Position numbers and translations under genes: made by a program. Positions 45,227 to 55,787 of a DNA stretch of 64,000 bases are shown here, piece by piece (position 1 is the first letter of the stretch; the number at the start of each line of letters is the position of its first letter). The DNA is from Adiantum capillus-veneris. Taxonomy: Eukaryota > Streptophyta > Polypodiopsida > Polypodiales > Pteridaceae. Below the pieces are notes generated by a model, which was given only the letters and a program-made list of their open reading frames with translations, was not told the origin of the DNA and ran no database searches. Where the stretch lies: NCBI GenBank assembly GCA_014529385.2, contig CM043965.1, positions 13,099,912-13,163,911 on the forward strand, in the 5' to 3' direction.

Positions 45227-45814
45227 TTTCCCACGGCGTTAAAAATTCTCTTCTTTTTCTTCTAAGTTCTTTACTAATTTTCCCTTTTAGTTTCTCTCTC
45301 TCTAGCAATCAACACTAACATAGAGTCCTAGATCTAGCAATTTCGTCTAATGAGTAGCAATTTAGGAATTACCAACATCTATATGCAAAATTTTGAAGTG
45401 TATCTTATGTAAGCAACGTTTGTTACAAATTCGGCAAAGTCACAACTTCTAAAGTGTTCCTTATGTAAACAACATTTTTCACAGATTCAACAAAGTCACA
45501 ATTTTTAGCCGGCTACAAATATATTAAGCCCTAATTTTTGTGAACACTAGCCAATGGTTTATGCTACTTCCTACTTACTACGGTGGAGGTAATCGAGTAG
45601 CACTATAAGAGGATCATCCCTATCATTTTGAAGTTATGGTCAAGTTTGGAAAGAAAAAGAATATCACCTTACAAACCATGAATAATGGGAGCTTAGTTAC
45701 GGTTCATGCAAACTACCTTGATTTCACAAATTACCTTGCTCGGTTTTTTGTTTGCTCGGATGTTTTCGCTTGGGGTTTGGTAGGACTCCGTAGTTAGTTA
45801 GCTTGGCACGCAAA

Positions 45815-45906
45815 TTCACTTGAAAAGAGAGAGTAGCATTGCCAAGAATTGAGGACCGGATTCACTTGAAAAGAGAGAGTAACATTGCCAAGAATTGAGG
45901 ACCGGA
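45815..45906. repeat. 46-bp tandem duplication
   Basis: Two units begin TTCACTTGAAAAGAGAGAGT and contain GCCAAGAATTGAGGACCGGA. They differ at one base, and the start of a third unit follows. Confidence 0.92.
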
Positions 45907-48105
45907 TTTACTTGGAGCCGGTTCCCCCCTCCAAAAGGACTTTGTATTGTAAATTCTCCCATGAGAGAGATTTGATTACAATACAATCTTTGTGCTCTTC
46001 AAAAGCCACATTGATATCATGAAGATGCACCATTAATTACGCTTGGTGAGATCTCTATCCCAAGACCTCAAACACCTTCAAAGGTGGTGAGAGTTAGCGG
46101 GGATTGAGGTAGATTGAGAGGAAGTTTCTACAAGAAAGAAGTACTCTTCCTACTTACATCTATTCATAAAGCATAGCATAGCATAGTACAGTAGTTAAAG
46201 AAGATGATGAGCATGCTTGTGAGCAAGACACTTGCTTGGATTTGCATTACATGGTCAAGTAGGCTCTCTACTTCTCATACGACTTGCTTCGTGCAAAAGT
46301 GAGCATGCCTTGGATGCTAAGAGAGATCCCCTCCCATCACATTTCCCTAGGATAGCATACTTTGTTGCTATTGGTTCTTGCCAAAGACTAGCCAATAGAT
46401 AGCTTTCTTCTCTTTGGCCAAATGCATGAGCATATTGACAAGCGTCCTTATTTCCTTTGTAAGAAGGTGAGCTTGATCCTTTAAATATGTGAAAGCTTAA
46501 TTCTCGTTGGCTCTCAAGGTGTACTATCCAAAACTCTATGCTTAACGTAAGTCCTAGATGCCGTGTTTGAGAGAGAGAAGAGTCTAGAGACTTAATATAC
46601 ATGAAAAGTCATACTCCTACGAAAGAGGGTTTGAAATCCACAAGTGGGGGTGCCTACTTGGAATTCTAGCACATCATATAAGCCTTAATACTAAGAATCA
46701 ATAGCTTGAAATACCTAGACCTTGCAATAGTCTTTAGCATTATTACCTGCCATAATATTCTCCTAAAGCTAGGCTAATTTAGTCACTAAGTCAAGGATGA
46801 TTAAAGTATTTTCCCAAACTCATAGTAAAAAAATTGGGTAAGATAGTAGGCATCCTACCTACTTAAGCTACTAGCCCCCCTACCGGCTTAAGCTAGTAGG
46901 CTCCCTATCGACTTGCTCAACCTAGTGCCTTTTCTTCTAAGACTTTTGGACTATCCTTTGGAGGCTTAATGAAGCTACCGTTGGGTCTTCATTGGAATTT
47001 CATTGCTCTTTGTAGACTATCTCTCCTTTTAGTCCTCTACCTAGGACTGAGATAAGTCTTAACATCACATATTCATATTCTAGCTCTTGTTCTCTTTATC
47101 TTCCCATTTTAAATGGCCAATTTAGAATGATAAAATCATTGAGAAAGTTTGTTAGTGGGTCGTCGCGACGGACGTCTGCATCATAGCTCTTTTGTACTAA
47201 CATAATGTCAATATGCAAGGAAGCAACTCGGGATGGGGCACGGAGACTTAATGAGAGTGTCAATCTCACCAAAGTGAACTCAGAGAGCTACTCATACTAC
47301 GACAAAAGCAAATCAACCACTTCCTAGTCAGAAAATCAGTATGCATCCAATCTCACAGCTTTAGGTCATCACGACTTTTTCGACATCCAAACGAATTCGG
47401 AGTGCAACGAAACTTAAGGAGAGGTATTACAACACCTAGGGGCACAACCCTACCAAGTTCTGCAACTATCTGGGGAGGTACATAAATCACGGTCCATCAC
47501 AAAAAATGTGTAGAAAACTGAAATAGAACTATACGGAAAGGTCCCCCTTAATCATAGAAACACTTATCCATGGTCAAAACATCAAAATACAACCATTTAA
47601 ACCTTCAAATCAATGTATTTTGCTCACAAGCAATGCGTCGCGAACCACAACAGAATTAAGAATGGTTATACTTAAATTGTAGAGCAAGAGACAAGGAACA
47701 CATGTGCTATTAGGAAATGAATTCTAATTACCAGTCCAGGAGAAAAGTGGATTACAACTTGTAGCAGCAAGAAGCTTCTCACAGTGCACGTTCCAAAACT
47801 CTCCTCAGCTAATGATATCCTTTTGTCTGAAACTAAGGGTTTTGACTTAAAGGCTAAGGGAACTTTCCCACGGCATTTCGGCCACTTACAAGGGTGTAAA
47901 CTCAGAGAGGCTAAGAGGGTATGCCAAAATATATTACAATTACAAATCTTCATTAGTTGAATTACACAGCTTCATTCGAAAAAATTAACGAGTATTACAG
48001 GGTTTGGTGTACATCCGCATGTTACGTGTCAGTTTGCTGTATCCAACAAACATTCCCTCTTCCTATTCATTGCACGTCCTCGTGCAATCTGTCTCTGAGT
48101 GTAGT
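45907..48105. other. No gene supported
   Basis: This is AT-rich spacer of about 2.2 kb. The short frames on both strands carry no recognisable motif. It may include old retroelement UTR. Confidence 0.4.
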
Positions 48106-50280
48106 CTATTGTCTTTTCTCTAATGTTGCAATGATGTGCCTGAACTTTTGCGCTCTTGCCTCGATCTCCACTTTTATTGCCAGCTCTCTGAAAGGGTTAT
48201 TGCTGAGAGTACTTTGATATGCTATATGGCGTGCTAGCAAATCTTTTGTCATGGGATTGAATATGGAGGAGTCCACTTTGAAAAATCCAGTCATGAACGC
48301 CTCCTCAAAAGTCTGCATGTAGTGGGAGGGCAGGAACATGACTCTTGCATAGAATCCCATGATGGCATTCTTTCTTGGGATTTTGGTCTCCATATTCAAC
48401 CAGAGCCCTCTTGTGCCTTCCACAAAAATTTTCCAGGGATGCTCCGCTACCTCTATATCATTGAAAGTCATCATGGAGGTGATTAGCATCTTGGCAATTT
48501 TCATGAGCATTTGGCATGTGAGATCCGAGATCTCCTTCATCATGTTAATGACCCCTTTGAGAGTCTGAACCATATACTGCTATGACGGGGGGTTGTTATT
48601 GATTGGCTTTGTTAGAACTGGGTAGTTCAACACTGCCGGCCTTTTGCTTTGTCGAGAGTAAAAGCTGTCCCAGGATCGCCATCTGTTGATGGGACAGTAA
48701 GTTGGGTTGATCTTGAGGTGTTGCAGAGCGTTCCTATAGTAGTAAGTTTCATCTGTTGGTCTTTGCTCAAACCACTTATTTTGCCAGAGGGGTTGATTGT
48801 CAATGATGGTCTGAATTTGAATTGCAGTGACTCCCGATAATCCCCTAGGTTGTTTGGTTCAAGGTTAGTTAGCATTCTTTGCTGCCACAATCTAGCCTCC
48901 TGCCGTATCAGTGGTGGCAGGGCGATCATCTCATGCCCGAGGTTCTTTACCACCTCATCTTGAGTGATCACGAGGAGGGTAGCCGATTCCATCACTTTCA
49001 ATTCATATTGCAGATATGCTTTGTGCGAGGGGTCTTTGACTTTTGAGATCCAGTGCTGAATTTCGTCCTTGGCCGAATCCGAAATGGCTGTCGCAGGTGG
49101 ATCTGCAGATTCCTGTGTTGCTTTTCCAATCTTGTAGTTAGCACATCTATTTGGTGAGCGTCGAATGTGGATTGCTCAAACCCTCCTTCTTGCTCAAAGT
49201 CTACTGGGGCTGTTTGTTGAGGCTTTGCTTGATTTGCCCTCAGAGCCTCCAAGTCCCCCAGTGCCTCTGCCAAGTGCTTCCTCAATTCTTTGATTTCCTC
49301 GTCTTTTGGTTTTTGCAGGGCCTTATGTCCTGCTGTCATGATTTGTCTATCATACGTATCTTGAGCCAGGGCCTCTTTTAGATCTTTAACCTCTTGGTTT
49401 AGGGAGGTTGATCTAGCAGTCGGTTGAGGAGGTGGGAGTCTCTTGTATGGCTAAGAACTGAGTCAGGGGAACTGGGTTAGGGTCCTGCTGACCATCGCGT
49501 ATGACTCTTGCAACTTTTTTGTTATGTTCCCTTTCTTTGGTTAGTTCCTTCTCAAGGCGTTGCTGCTCAACTGGCAGTGAAGAGTTTGCCTCATTAAACT
49601 GTTGCACCTCCTTGTAATAGTAGGCTGCATTTTCTTGTCGTCTTGGCAGCTTGGATTGGACTTGTAGTTGTGCTTTCTCCAATTCCTCTATTCTTTGTTT
49701 TAGCTGCAAGGTATTTTCAACTGCCTCAGACGTGTCTCTTTTGGTATCTTCCAGTTCTAGCTCGTGCAGGTTGTAGAGAGCCCTTTGGCATTGAAATTGG
49801 AGCTTGATCTGCTCTAAATGAGCATCAATGTCAAATGACTTGATCATTTCTGCTTCGTGCTCTATTACAGCTTGCGATCGAGGCAATTTTGGTTTCTGCT
49901 GGCTTTTCTGACCTTGATCTGATGTCCCAGCCTCATCAATTGTTTTTTCCTTCAATTTCAATTTTTCTATAGCTACTGAGATTGTGGTAGGCTTTGGGTG
50001 TGTTACCTCCATTTCCTGATATGTCTTTTGTTTCGACTGCATCTGCTCCGCTCTTTGCTCTGGGAGGTCTACAATTTTTATTTTTTTTTGGTTGTAGTCT
50101 CTGAAGGTACCTCAATGTCGTTGGGAGAATCAAATTCCTGGCCCTGCTCATTAAGTGTCTTCCTCTTCCTTCCCTTGTGAGTTAACTTCCTCTTTTTTGG
50201 TCTGAGTGGATTCGTCAGACGATTCGAGATCATCAATGCGTGGTCTCTTTGCCTCTTCTTTCTCTCTTAGCTCCATGTTT
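48106..50280 (-). pseudogene. Coiled-coil ORF series, possible gag-like protein of a gypsy-type element
   Basis: On the - strand four frames follow each other (50042-49413, 49339-48998, 49001-48627, 48573-48106). They are probably one protein broken by indels and stops. The first is Gln/Glu/Lys-rich with heptads (LQLKQRIEELEKAQLQVQSK) and is a strong coiled coil. The second is also helical (EEIKELRKHLAEALGDLEAL). The last two are helical with aromatic residues (HPWKIFVEGTRGLW) and no zinc knuckle. The family is not recognised. Its orientation and position next to gypsy protease and integrase remnants suggest it is an extra or gag ORF of that element, but this is inference. Confidence 0.45.
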
Positions 50281-50527
50281 TGTTTGAGCTCATTTTGGAT
50301 TCATTGCCGCATGGCGCTGGCAATCTCTTGATTCACTTCGACTTCTTGTCTTTTTCGTTTCTTGATTCGTTCCAAAGCTGTTGCCTGCCTGCGTAGCAAC
50401 GTAATGTTTTCTTCTTCTTCTTCTTCTTTCTCATTATCAACTGCCCCAAATTTGACCAATTTTCACCAGTGCATCTAGGATTACTATACGCACAAGGGTA
50501 TAGTGTAACATATGAATTCTGGCAAAA

Positions 50528-51660
50528 AGGAACATGGATTGCGATCCATGTTGGGAAGCATTTTGAAAATCCAACTAGGGGAAGTTGTTCTTGGGCATAT
50601 GGAGATGCTATTGTGCAAATTTCTCTGGATTTAGGGTTGGAGGTACGTGGATCATGATCCATGTTGGACAACATTTTGGAAATCTAATGATACCATATGG
50701 TAGGGTTCATCTAGATGGTGCCTTGGTCCAAAATTTTTGGGATTTGGATCATTGGTTTGGTACTTATGCTGATTTTTGAAAATATTCTTCAGACTTAAAG
50801 AAATTTGGCATTTTGAAGTAAATTTTGGAATTCAAATGGCTTGAAATTTCATGGCTTGGCTTCTTTGAGCATTCTAGGCAAGATGGTATGGATTTTTATT
50901 TGTTTGGGCAAAAAGGTACATGGATCGCGATCCATGTTGGGCTGAATTTTGATACAGTTTCTTTGCACGTACGTTCCCATAGGTCTTCCTAGTACACTGG
51001 TGAGAATTTTTCAAATTTGGACATGGATTTTCTTAGTTTACCCCATTTCCCAGTTTATGGCCATGTTTTTTTTCGTCTTGACCATATATGTTTTTTGGAA
51101 CCACTTTTGGGCACATTTTGTGCCTGATATCTGTTATTGCCTTGATTTCTGATGTTTTGTGCCTATAATTCACAGCTTTGCCCATCCCCCTGTCAAATCC
51201 CACCAGAATATGAATCCATTGAAGGGGAAAAATTGATCCATGCAAATTGGACCACTTTGCAGGTAATTTTTTGCTTGGTTTTGATCCTAAAAACACCTTT
51301 AAGTTGCATCTTTTTTATGATAGGCTTTGAGGAGAGTGTGAAGCTTCCCAACTGGCATTTTTTCTTTGAAAATGGCCAAAAGACCATTTGTAGACTGAAG
51401 GTAGCAACCCAGGAGGATTTGATGATTTTAAGAGCAATTTTTGTGATTATTTTTGCAGCATCATTCATATTTTTACATTCCCCAGCTAGTGAACCACTCC
51501 TGCCCTGATTTTGGGCAAAAGGTACATGGATTGCGATCCATGTTGGGAAGCTTTTTGCAATTCCAGCTAGAGGGGGTTGCTCCTGGTCACTTGTGAATGC
51601 TTCCGTATAAATTTTTTTGAATTTAGGGTTTGAGGAACATGGATCACGATCCATGTTCCA
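50528..51660. repeat. Five copies of a 20-bp palindrome ACATGGAT-n4-ATCCATGT
   Basis: Copies lie at 50532-50551, 50645-50664, 50918-50937 (perfect: ACATGGATCGCGATCCATGT), 51524-51543 and 51637-51656. Two larger duplicated blocks, 50528-50690 and 51520-51675, each carry two of them 113 bp apart. No gene is supported across this stretch. Confidence 0.88.
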
Positions 51661-51941
51661 CCACCTTTTGCAATTGTTTTTGCCCTGCCTGATTCTGCCA
51701 ACTACTAGGGGTCTACTGATGAAATGTTTTTGGTTTTGGGTGAGTTTTGAAGTCCCCCAATGGTCATGATAGTTTGTAGATTTTGTGACTTTGTACTGCT
51801 CTGATATGTTGTTTTGGCAATGTTGATGCAGTATGGGACATACATACATGTTCTTGTAGGGTTAATGATCGTACCTGTCGAATCCGGTGTGGTAAGAGCT
51901 ACCGAGGTCGCAGCGGGAAAAAACAAAGCCGAAAACCCTAT

Positions 51942-51984
<43 letters not shown>

Positions 51985-51996
51985 ACTCACTCACTC

Positions 51997-52041
<45 letters not shown>
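51942..52041. repeat. Compound (TC)n(ACTC)n(TG)n microsatellite
   Basis: TC to about 51980, then ACTC units, then TG to 52041. Confidence 0.95.
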
Positions 52042-52047
<6 letters not shown>

Positions 52048-53316
52048 AAATGAGCTTATGTTGCCCAGTTTGACTATATGTTCCTAGTCTACCCGGAATG
52101 CCCCATTCATACTTACCTCCATTGATCATATCTTTTTGTTCATATCACCTGCAGTTCAGACCGTTCTTCATACTGATATTCGATCGACAAATGACGTTCG
52201 ATATGCAGTTTTGATCCTTTAGAAGTTGGCTCAAAATCCATCATGTGCCAAATCTTTCCATATCTGCCATGTTCGAAGTCCTTGCTTTGAAGTTTCGGCG
52301 TTTGCTTTCAAAAGTCAATTCCGACTTCCTTGGCTCGACTTATCAAATTTTGTTGATTATCTATCATTTTTTGCTTTTTAGTAAAAGAAAATTATTTACA
52401 ATTATTATTAGTTGACTAAAAGTTAGCCAAAATTAGTGATATCTCTCATACATACGTATTCTTAACCCTGTATTAGACGGTGTCAGTATGGCTCACGATT
52501 ATGCTGGCTAAGAGTTTATAAGGCTCTGAAAAGCTTGTTTTTAAGAAAACAAAAAAGAATTGAAATGATATGATAATAATATATACAAAATGGTAATCCT
52601 TCTGTATTTTCCTTCTGCATTTTCCCTCCTTCCTAGAGTGAGCCATCCCAGGCGAATATGTGTTAGAGTGCATGGGAACAAAGAACGTGTCTATGCATAG
52701 CCGTATAGTGTGGCTCTATGATGCGAATAGAGGATATGCATGGGGAAACAAAATGCTGTGCAAGAGAGTGGTGCTGAACATTATGCTCAGTGGCTGCTGA
52801 TGGCAAGGTTACGTTGAAGCTGCGTGGTCTGAACAGTAGTAATTGTATAAGACGCGCCTTGTGTTTAACGGTGACCTGCAAAAGTTCTGATCTTGCTTGT
52901 TGGTTTGATTGAGGGCTTTGTTTTGGTCGCCACTGAAAGTTCTTTGGTGTGGATTCCCTTGAAGAAGCATCTTGTGGACACATTTGTTTGGTATCCATAC
53001 CCACTTGACGTCTTTTGGTTGTCGATGGTGGATGTTGGATTGGCCTAGGTTGTCCGACAAAAGTCTTTGGTAGTTTATCGAGGTTTTATTTTTGTTGTGG
53101 CAATGTAGGCTGATTTGTATTGCTTTGTCGTTTTGGTATCCACAATTTCTTCATATTGGTTTGCATGATGGATTTTTTAAATATTTTCCTGACCATGGTT
53201 GGAGAATATCGCTGAATTGGAGCAGGTGGTGATTTTAGAGGTTCTCATACATGGTCTGTTTGTACAAAGGGTGTGGCAAAAGATTGGTCCACTTGTCTGA
53301 GCTTCAAGGTATTGTC
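52042..53316 (-). other. Retroelement-like region with Gln/Asn/Pro-rich decayed frames
   Basis: No intact gene is seen. Between 52663 and 53300 the - strand continues downstream of the retropepsin. It has scattered WIPK/WRPK-like words (KLWIPKRQ, FQWRPKQS) and stops, probably decayed gag- or pol-type coding sequence. 52042-52660 is AT-rich and unassigned. Confidence 0.35.
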
Positions 53317-53760
53317 CTACCAGTTTGGCGTGGCCTGATAAGTGTGCATCCATGGAACTCCTAGAGTAACTGCTTCGTTAAGATCCTGGTCCTTGATCAC
53401 ATGAAATTGATGAGGATAAATTTTTCCATCAACAGTGATTGGTAAATTTATGTGTCCTAGACTGTCCATTGTGCCTTTGTTTTCCACTTTGAACCCTGTC
53501 GTGTTTGGCATTAGAGATTCCCTTGTGAGTTTTCTGAAAGTGGAGTAGTTAACAACATTAGCTCTTGCCCCAGTGTCCACTAATGCTCGCTCGATGGTGC
53601 CATCAGCAAGTTGTAAATTAATGGGTAGATCCATTCCACCTAACCATGTAGCCACCGTTTGTATGGATGCTATCGGAATAGTATCGATACAATCGTTTTG
53701 TTGTGCTTTTCTTTGAAAGTTTCCTTGATCCTTGTGCTTTAGTATTCTGATTTTGGCTTC
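53317..53760 (-). pseudogene. Retropepsin (aspartic protease) domain of a gypsy-type element
   Basis: On the - strand it reads IPIASIQTVATWLGG, then LQLADGTIERALVDTGARAN with the catalytic DTG triad and the usual Ala. FRKLTRES and VTLGVPWMHTYQATPN follow. The last block corresponds to the ILG-PWL motif that ends retropepsins. A TAG closes the frame right after it. It lies downstream of the integrase on the same strand, which is not the normal gypsy order. It therefore probably belongs to a second, truncated element or to a rearranged one. Confidence 0.75.
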
Positions 53761-53802
53761 CTATTGTGCCTGTCCCCGAATGTCATGTGCTTGATGTGTG
53801 CG

Positions 53803-55541
53803 CTAATCTATTGCGTGTATTGTTTTGAGTTCTTCTGGTGTCAGCGGAAGAAGATATTTCTTTAATCTGCAACCACTCGTCCAATTAGGCATCTCCTCAC
53901 CTGCTAATGTTGCGAGCTTGATGGTGCCACGTTGTGATATATCATGTATCACAAAAGGCCCCATCCCTCGCTTTTTGAGTTTTTTGGAGTGTTGTTTGAA
54001 AGTAAAAATCAAAACATAATCCCCTTTTTGGAACTCCTTGCCAATCATATGTTGATCATGGAAAGCCTTTATTTGTTTTTTTTGAGCATATGTCACAGCT
54101 ATTGCTTTAATTCTGGTTTCATCTAATTGCTCCAGGGTGTCTAGTCTTTTTGATAGCTCGTGGCCCGTCCACCCCAATTGTGTTGCAACTTGTAAGGTTT
54201 TGATTAAGAATTCCATTGGTAGAATCGCATTAATCCCGAACACCAAGTTAAAGGGAGTCGTCCCGATGAAGTTTTAAAAGCTACTCTGTAAGCCCATAAT
54301 GATGTGTGTAGCTTTTGATCCCAATCATTTCTTGAATCACTGACTATTTTGGCAAGTACAGTGCATAAGATTTTGTTGGTACCCTTCGCTTGCCCGTTAG
54401 CTTGCGGGTGATAGGGTGCTGATTTGCGATGGACCACTATGAATCGTCAAGGAGGCTTTCAATGATGTTGTTTAGAAAGTGTGTTCTCCTATCGCTCACT
54501 ATTTCTATGCGTAGACCATATCTTGTAAAGATGTGTTCGAAAAGGAACTGAGCTGTAGTTTGTGCATCGTTTTTCTGTGTTGCCTTCGCTTCTGCCCATT
54601 TCGTCATGTAGTCTGTTGATACTATAGTGTATTGTGTGTGCGATCTATATCTCGGAGGTATGATGGGACCAAAAAAGTTGATGCCCCATTTGGCAAAAGC
54701 GCGTACCCCCATCATTGGCCTTAATAACATTTCATCTCTCCGTAGGGGTGGTTTGGTGCGTTGACACTTATCACATCATTTGACATAGGTCTCTGCATCC
54801 CTAAACAGGGTTGGCAACCATATGCCTGAGTGTAGCACTAGCTTTGCCGTTTTATCAACAGAGAAATGTCCCCCCTGGCTGACCTGAATGCACTTGTTCT
54901 AGGATAAGGTAATATTCTCTTTCTGTAGCACACAATTGTAGTTGTTCGTCTTTCCCCCGCCTATACAGTTGGCTTGCAATTAGCAAATAGTGTTTGGTCT
55001 CTTCTTCTAGAGTTTTCATTCTTGCCTTGCCCCATCCCTCAGGGAAGGTCTTGTTTCTTAAGTCCTCAATTATGTGAGTACTCCATTTGGGTGCTTGTAC
55101 TACTCAAAATAGGGTGGCATGTCCACTGGAGGTTGTTTTGTACAGATATCACATGATTTTTCATATGTACGGATGCTGTGTTCCATGTTTTGCCAGTAGA
55201 CTCCAAGTCTCTTTAGCTGTTGGCATGTTTGCGTTTCTCCATTGTGTAACCCCGTATTTTTCATATGAGTCTGTTTAAGGTAATAGTCCGATTCTTTGGG
55301 TTGTATACATAGTCTCAAAATCCCATCCTTACCGTGCTTATACAATCGTCCTGCTAAAAGCTAGAGATTTCGTGTTTGATGTATAATTGATGGTTGTATT
55401 TCTACCTGTAAGGACCCGATTGTGAGTAGAGGAATGACCTCTTCACTCCACCTTGAAACCATGTCAATGTTAAACATATACGAATCTGGAAGATCATCGT
55501 CATTACCCTCAGGTGATTCCCCATGGAACAATCATGAAAGT
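53803..55541 (-). pseudogene. Ty3/gypsy integrase remnant
   Basis: The direction is - strand. After the RNase H/integrase spacer (ESPEGNDDDLPDSYMFNIDM, LLTIGSLQVE) comes the HHCC finger (H at MKNTGLHN, YWQNMEHSIRTY, CDICTK). The catalytic core follows (FAKWGINFFGPI, VSTDYMTKWAEAKAT, EIVSDRRTHFLN with G changed to R), then SAPYHPQANGQAKGTNKIL and the C-terminal region (DYVLIFTFKQHSKKLKKRG) ending HAID. Several frameshifts separate these blocks. Its upstream side is cut by the copia element at 55542; the reverse transcriptase of this gypsy element is missing. Confidence 0.88.
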
Positions 55542-55712
55542 CAAGGCACACAATAGAGAGTGTGTTACTTAGTGTGCAATGGAAAGATGGATAGCTCTAG
55601 AGTGATGGGCGTATATACAATGCTCGGGGGAAAAAACCTCCTAAAGAGGGTAAAAATGCCCCGACGGTTCTAGTGTGTTCACACACATCACTACCACATG
55701 TATATGGTAACA
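55542..55712 (-). repeat. Partial 3' LTR of copia 1
   Basis: About 170 bp is nearly identical to the 5' LTR, starting TGTTACCATATACATG on the - strand. The adjacent polypurine tract reads CCAGGGGGGATT on the - strand (about 55714-55725). The part that would reach TGGGTTGCAG is missing. Confidence 0.85.
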
Positions 55713-55787
55713 AATCCCCCCTGGAGTGATGCGGTGAACGAGAGCTGGCACATGAGTAAAGGGAAATGCCATGCCCTGAGGACATGA

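Noticed and set aside
45739-45800. Terminal inverted repeat pair with 39617-39690
   Set aside because: The similarity covers only about 60-70 bp with many differences. No target duplication or transposase links the two, so a 6-kb transposon is not supported.
51890-51905. TGGTAAGAGC, resembling a retrotransposon primer-binding site
   Set aside because: It lacks two bases of the usual site, and no LTR boundary could be defined beside it.
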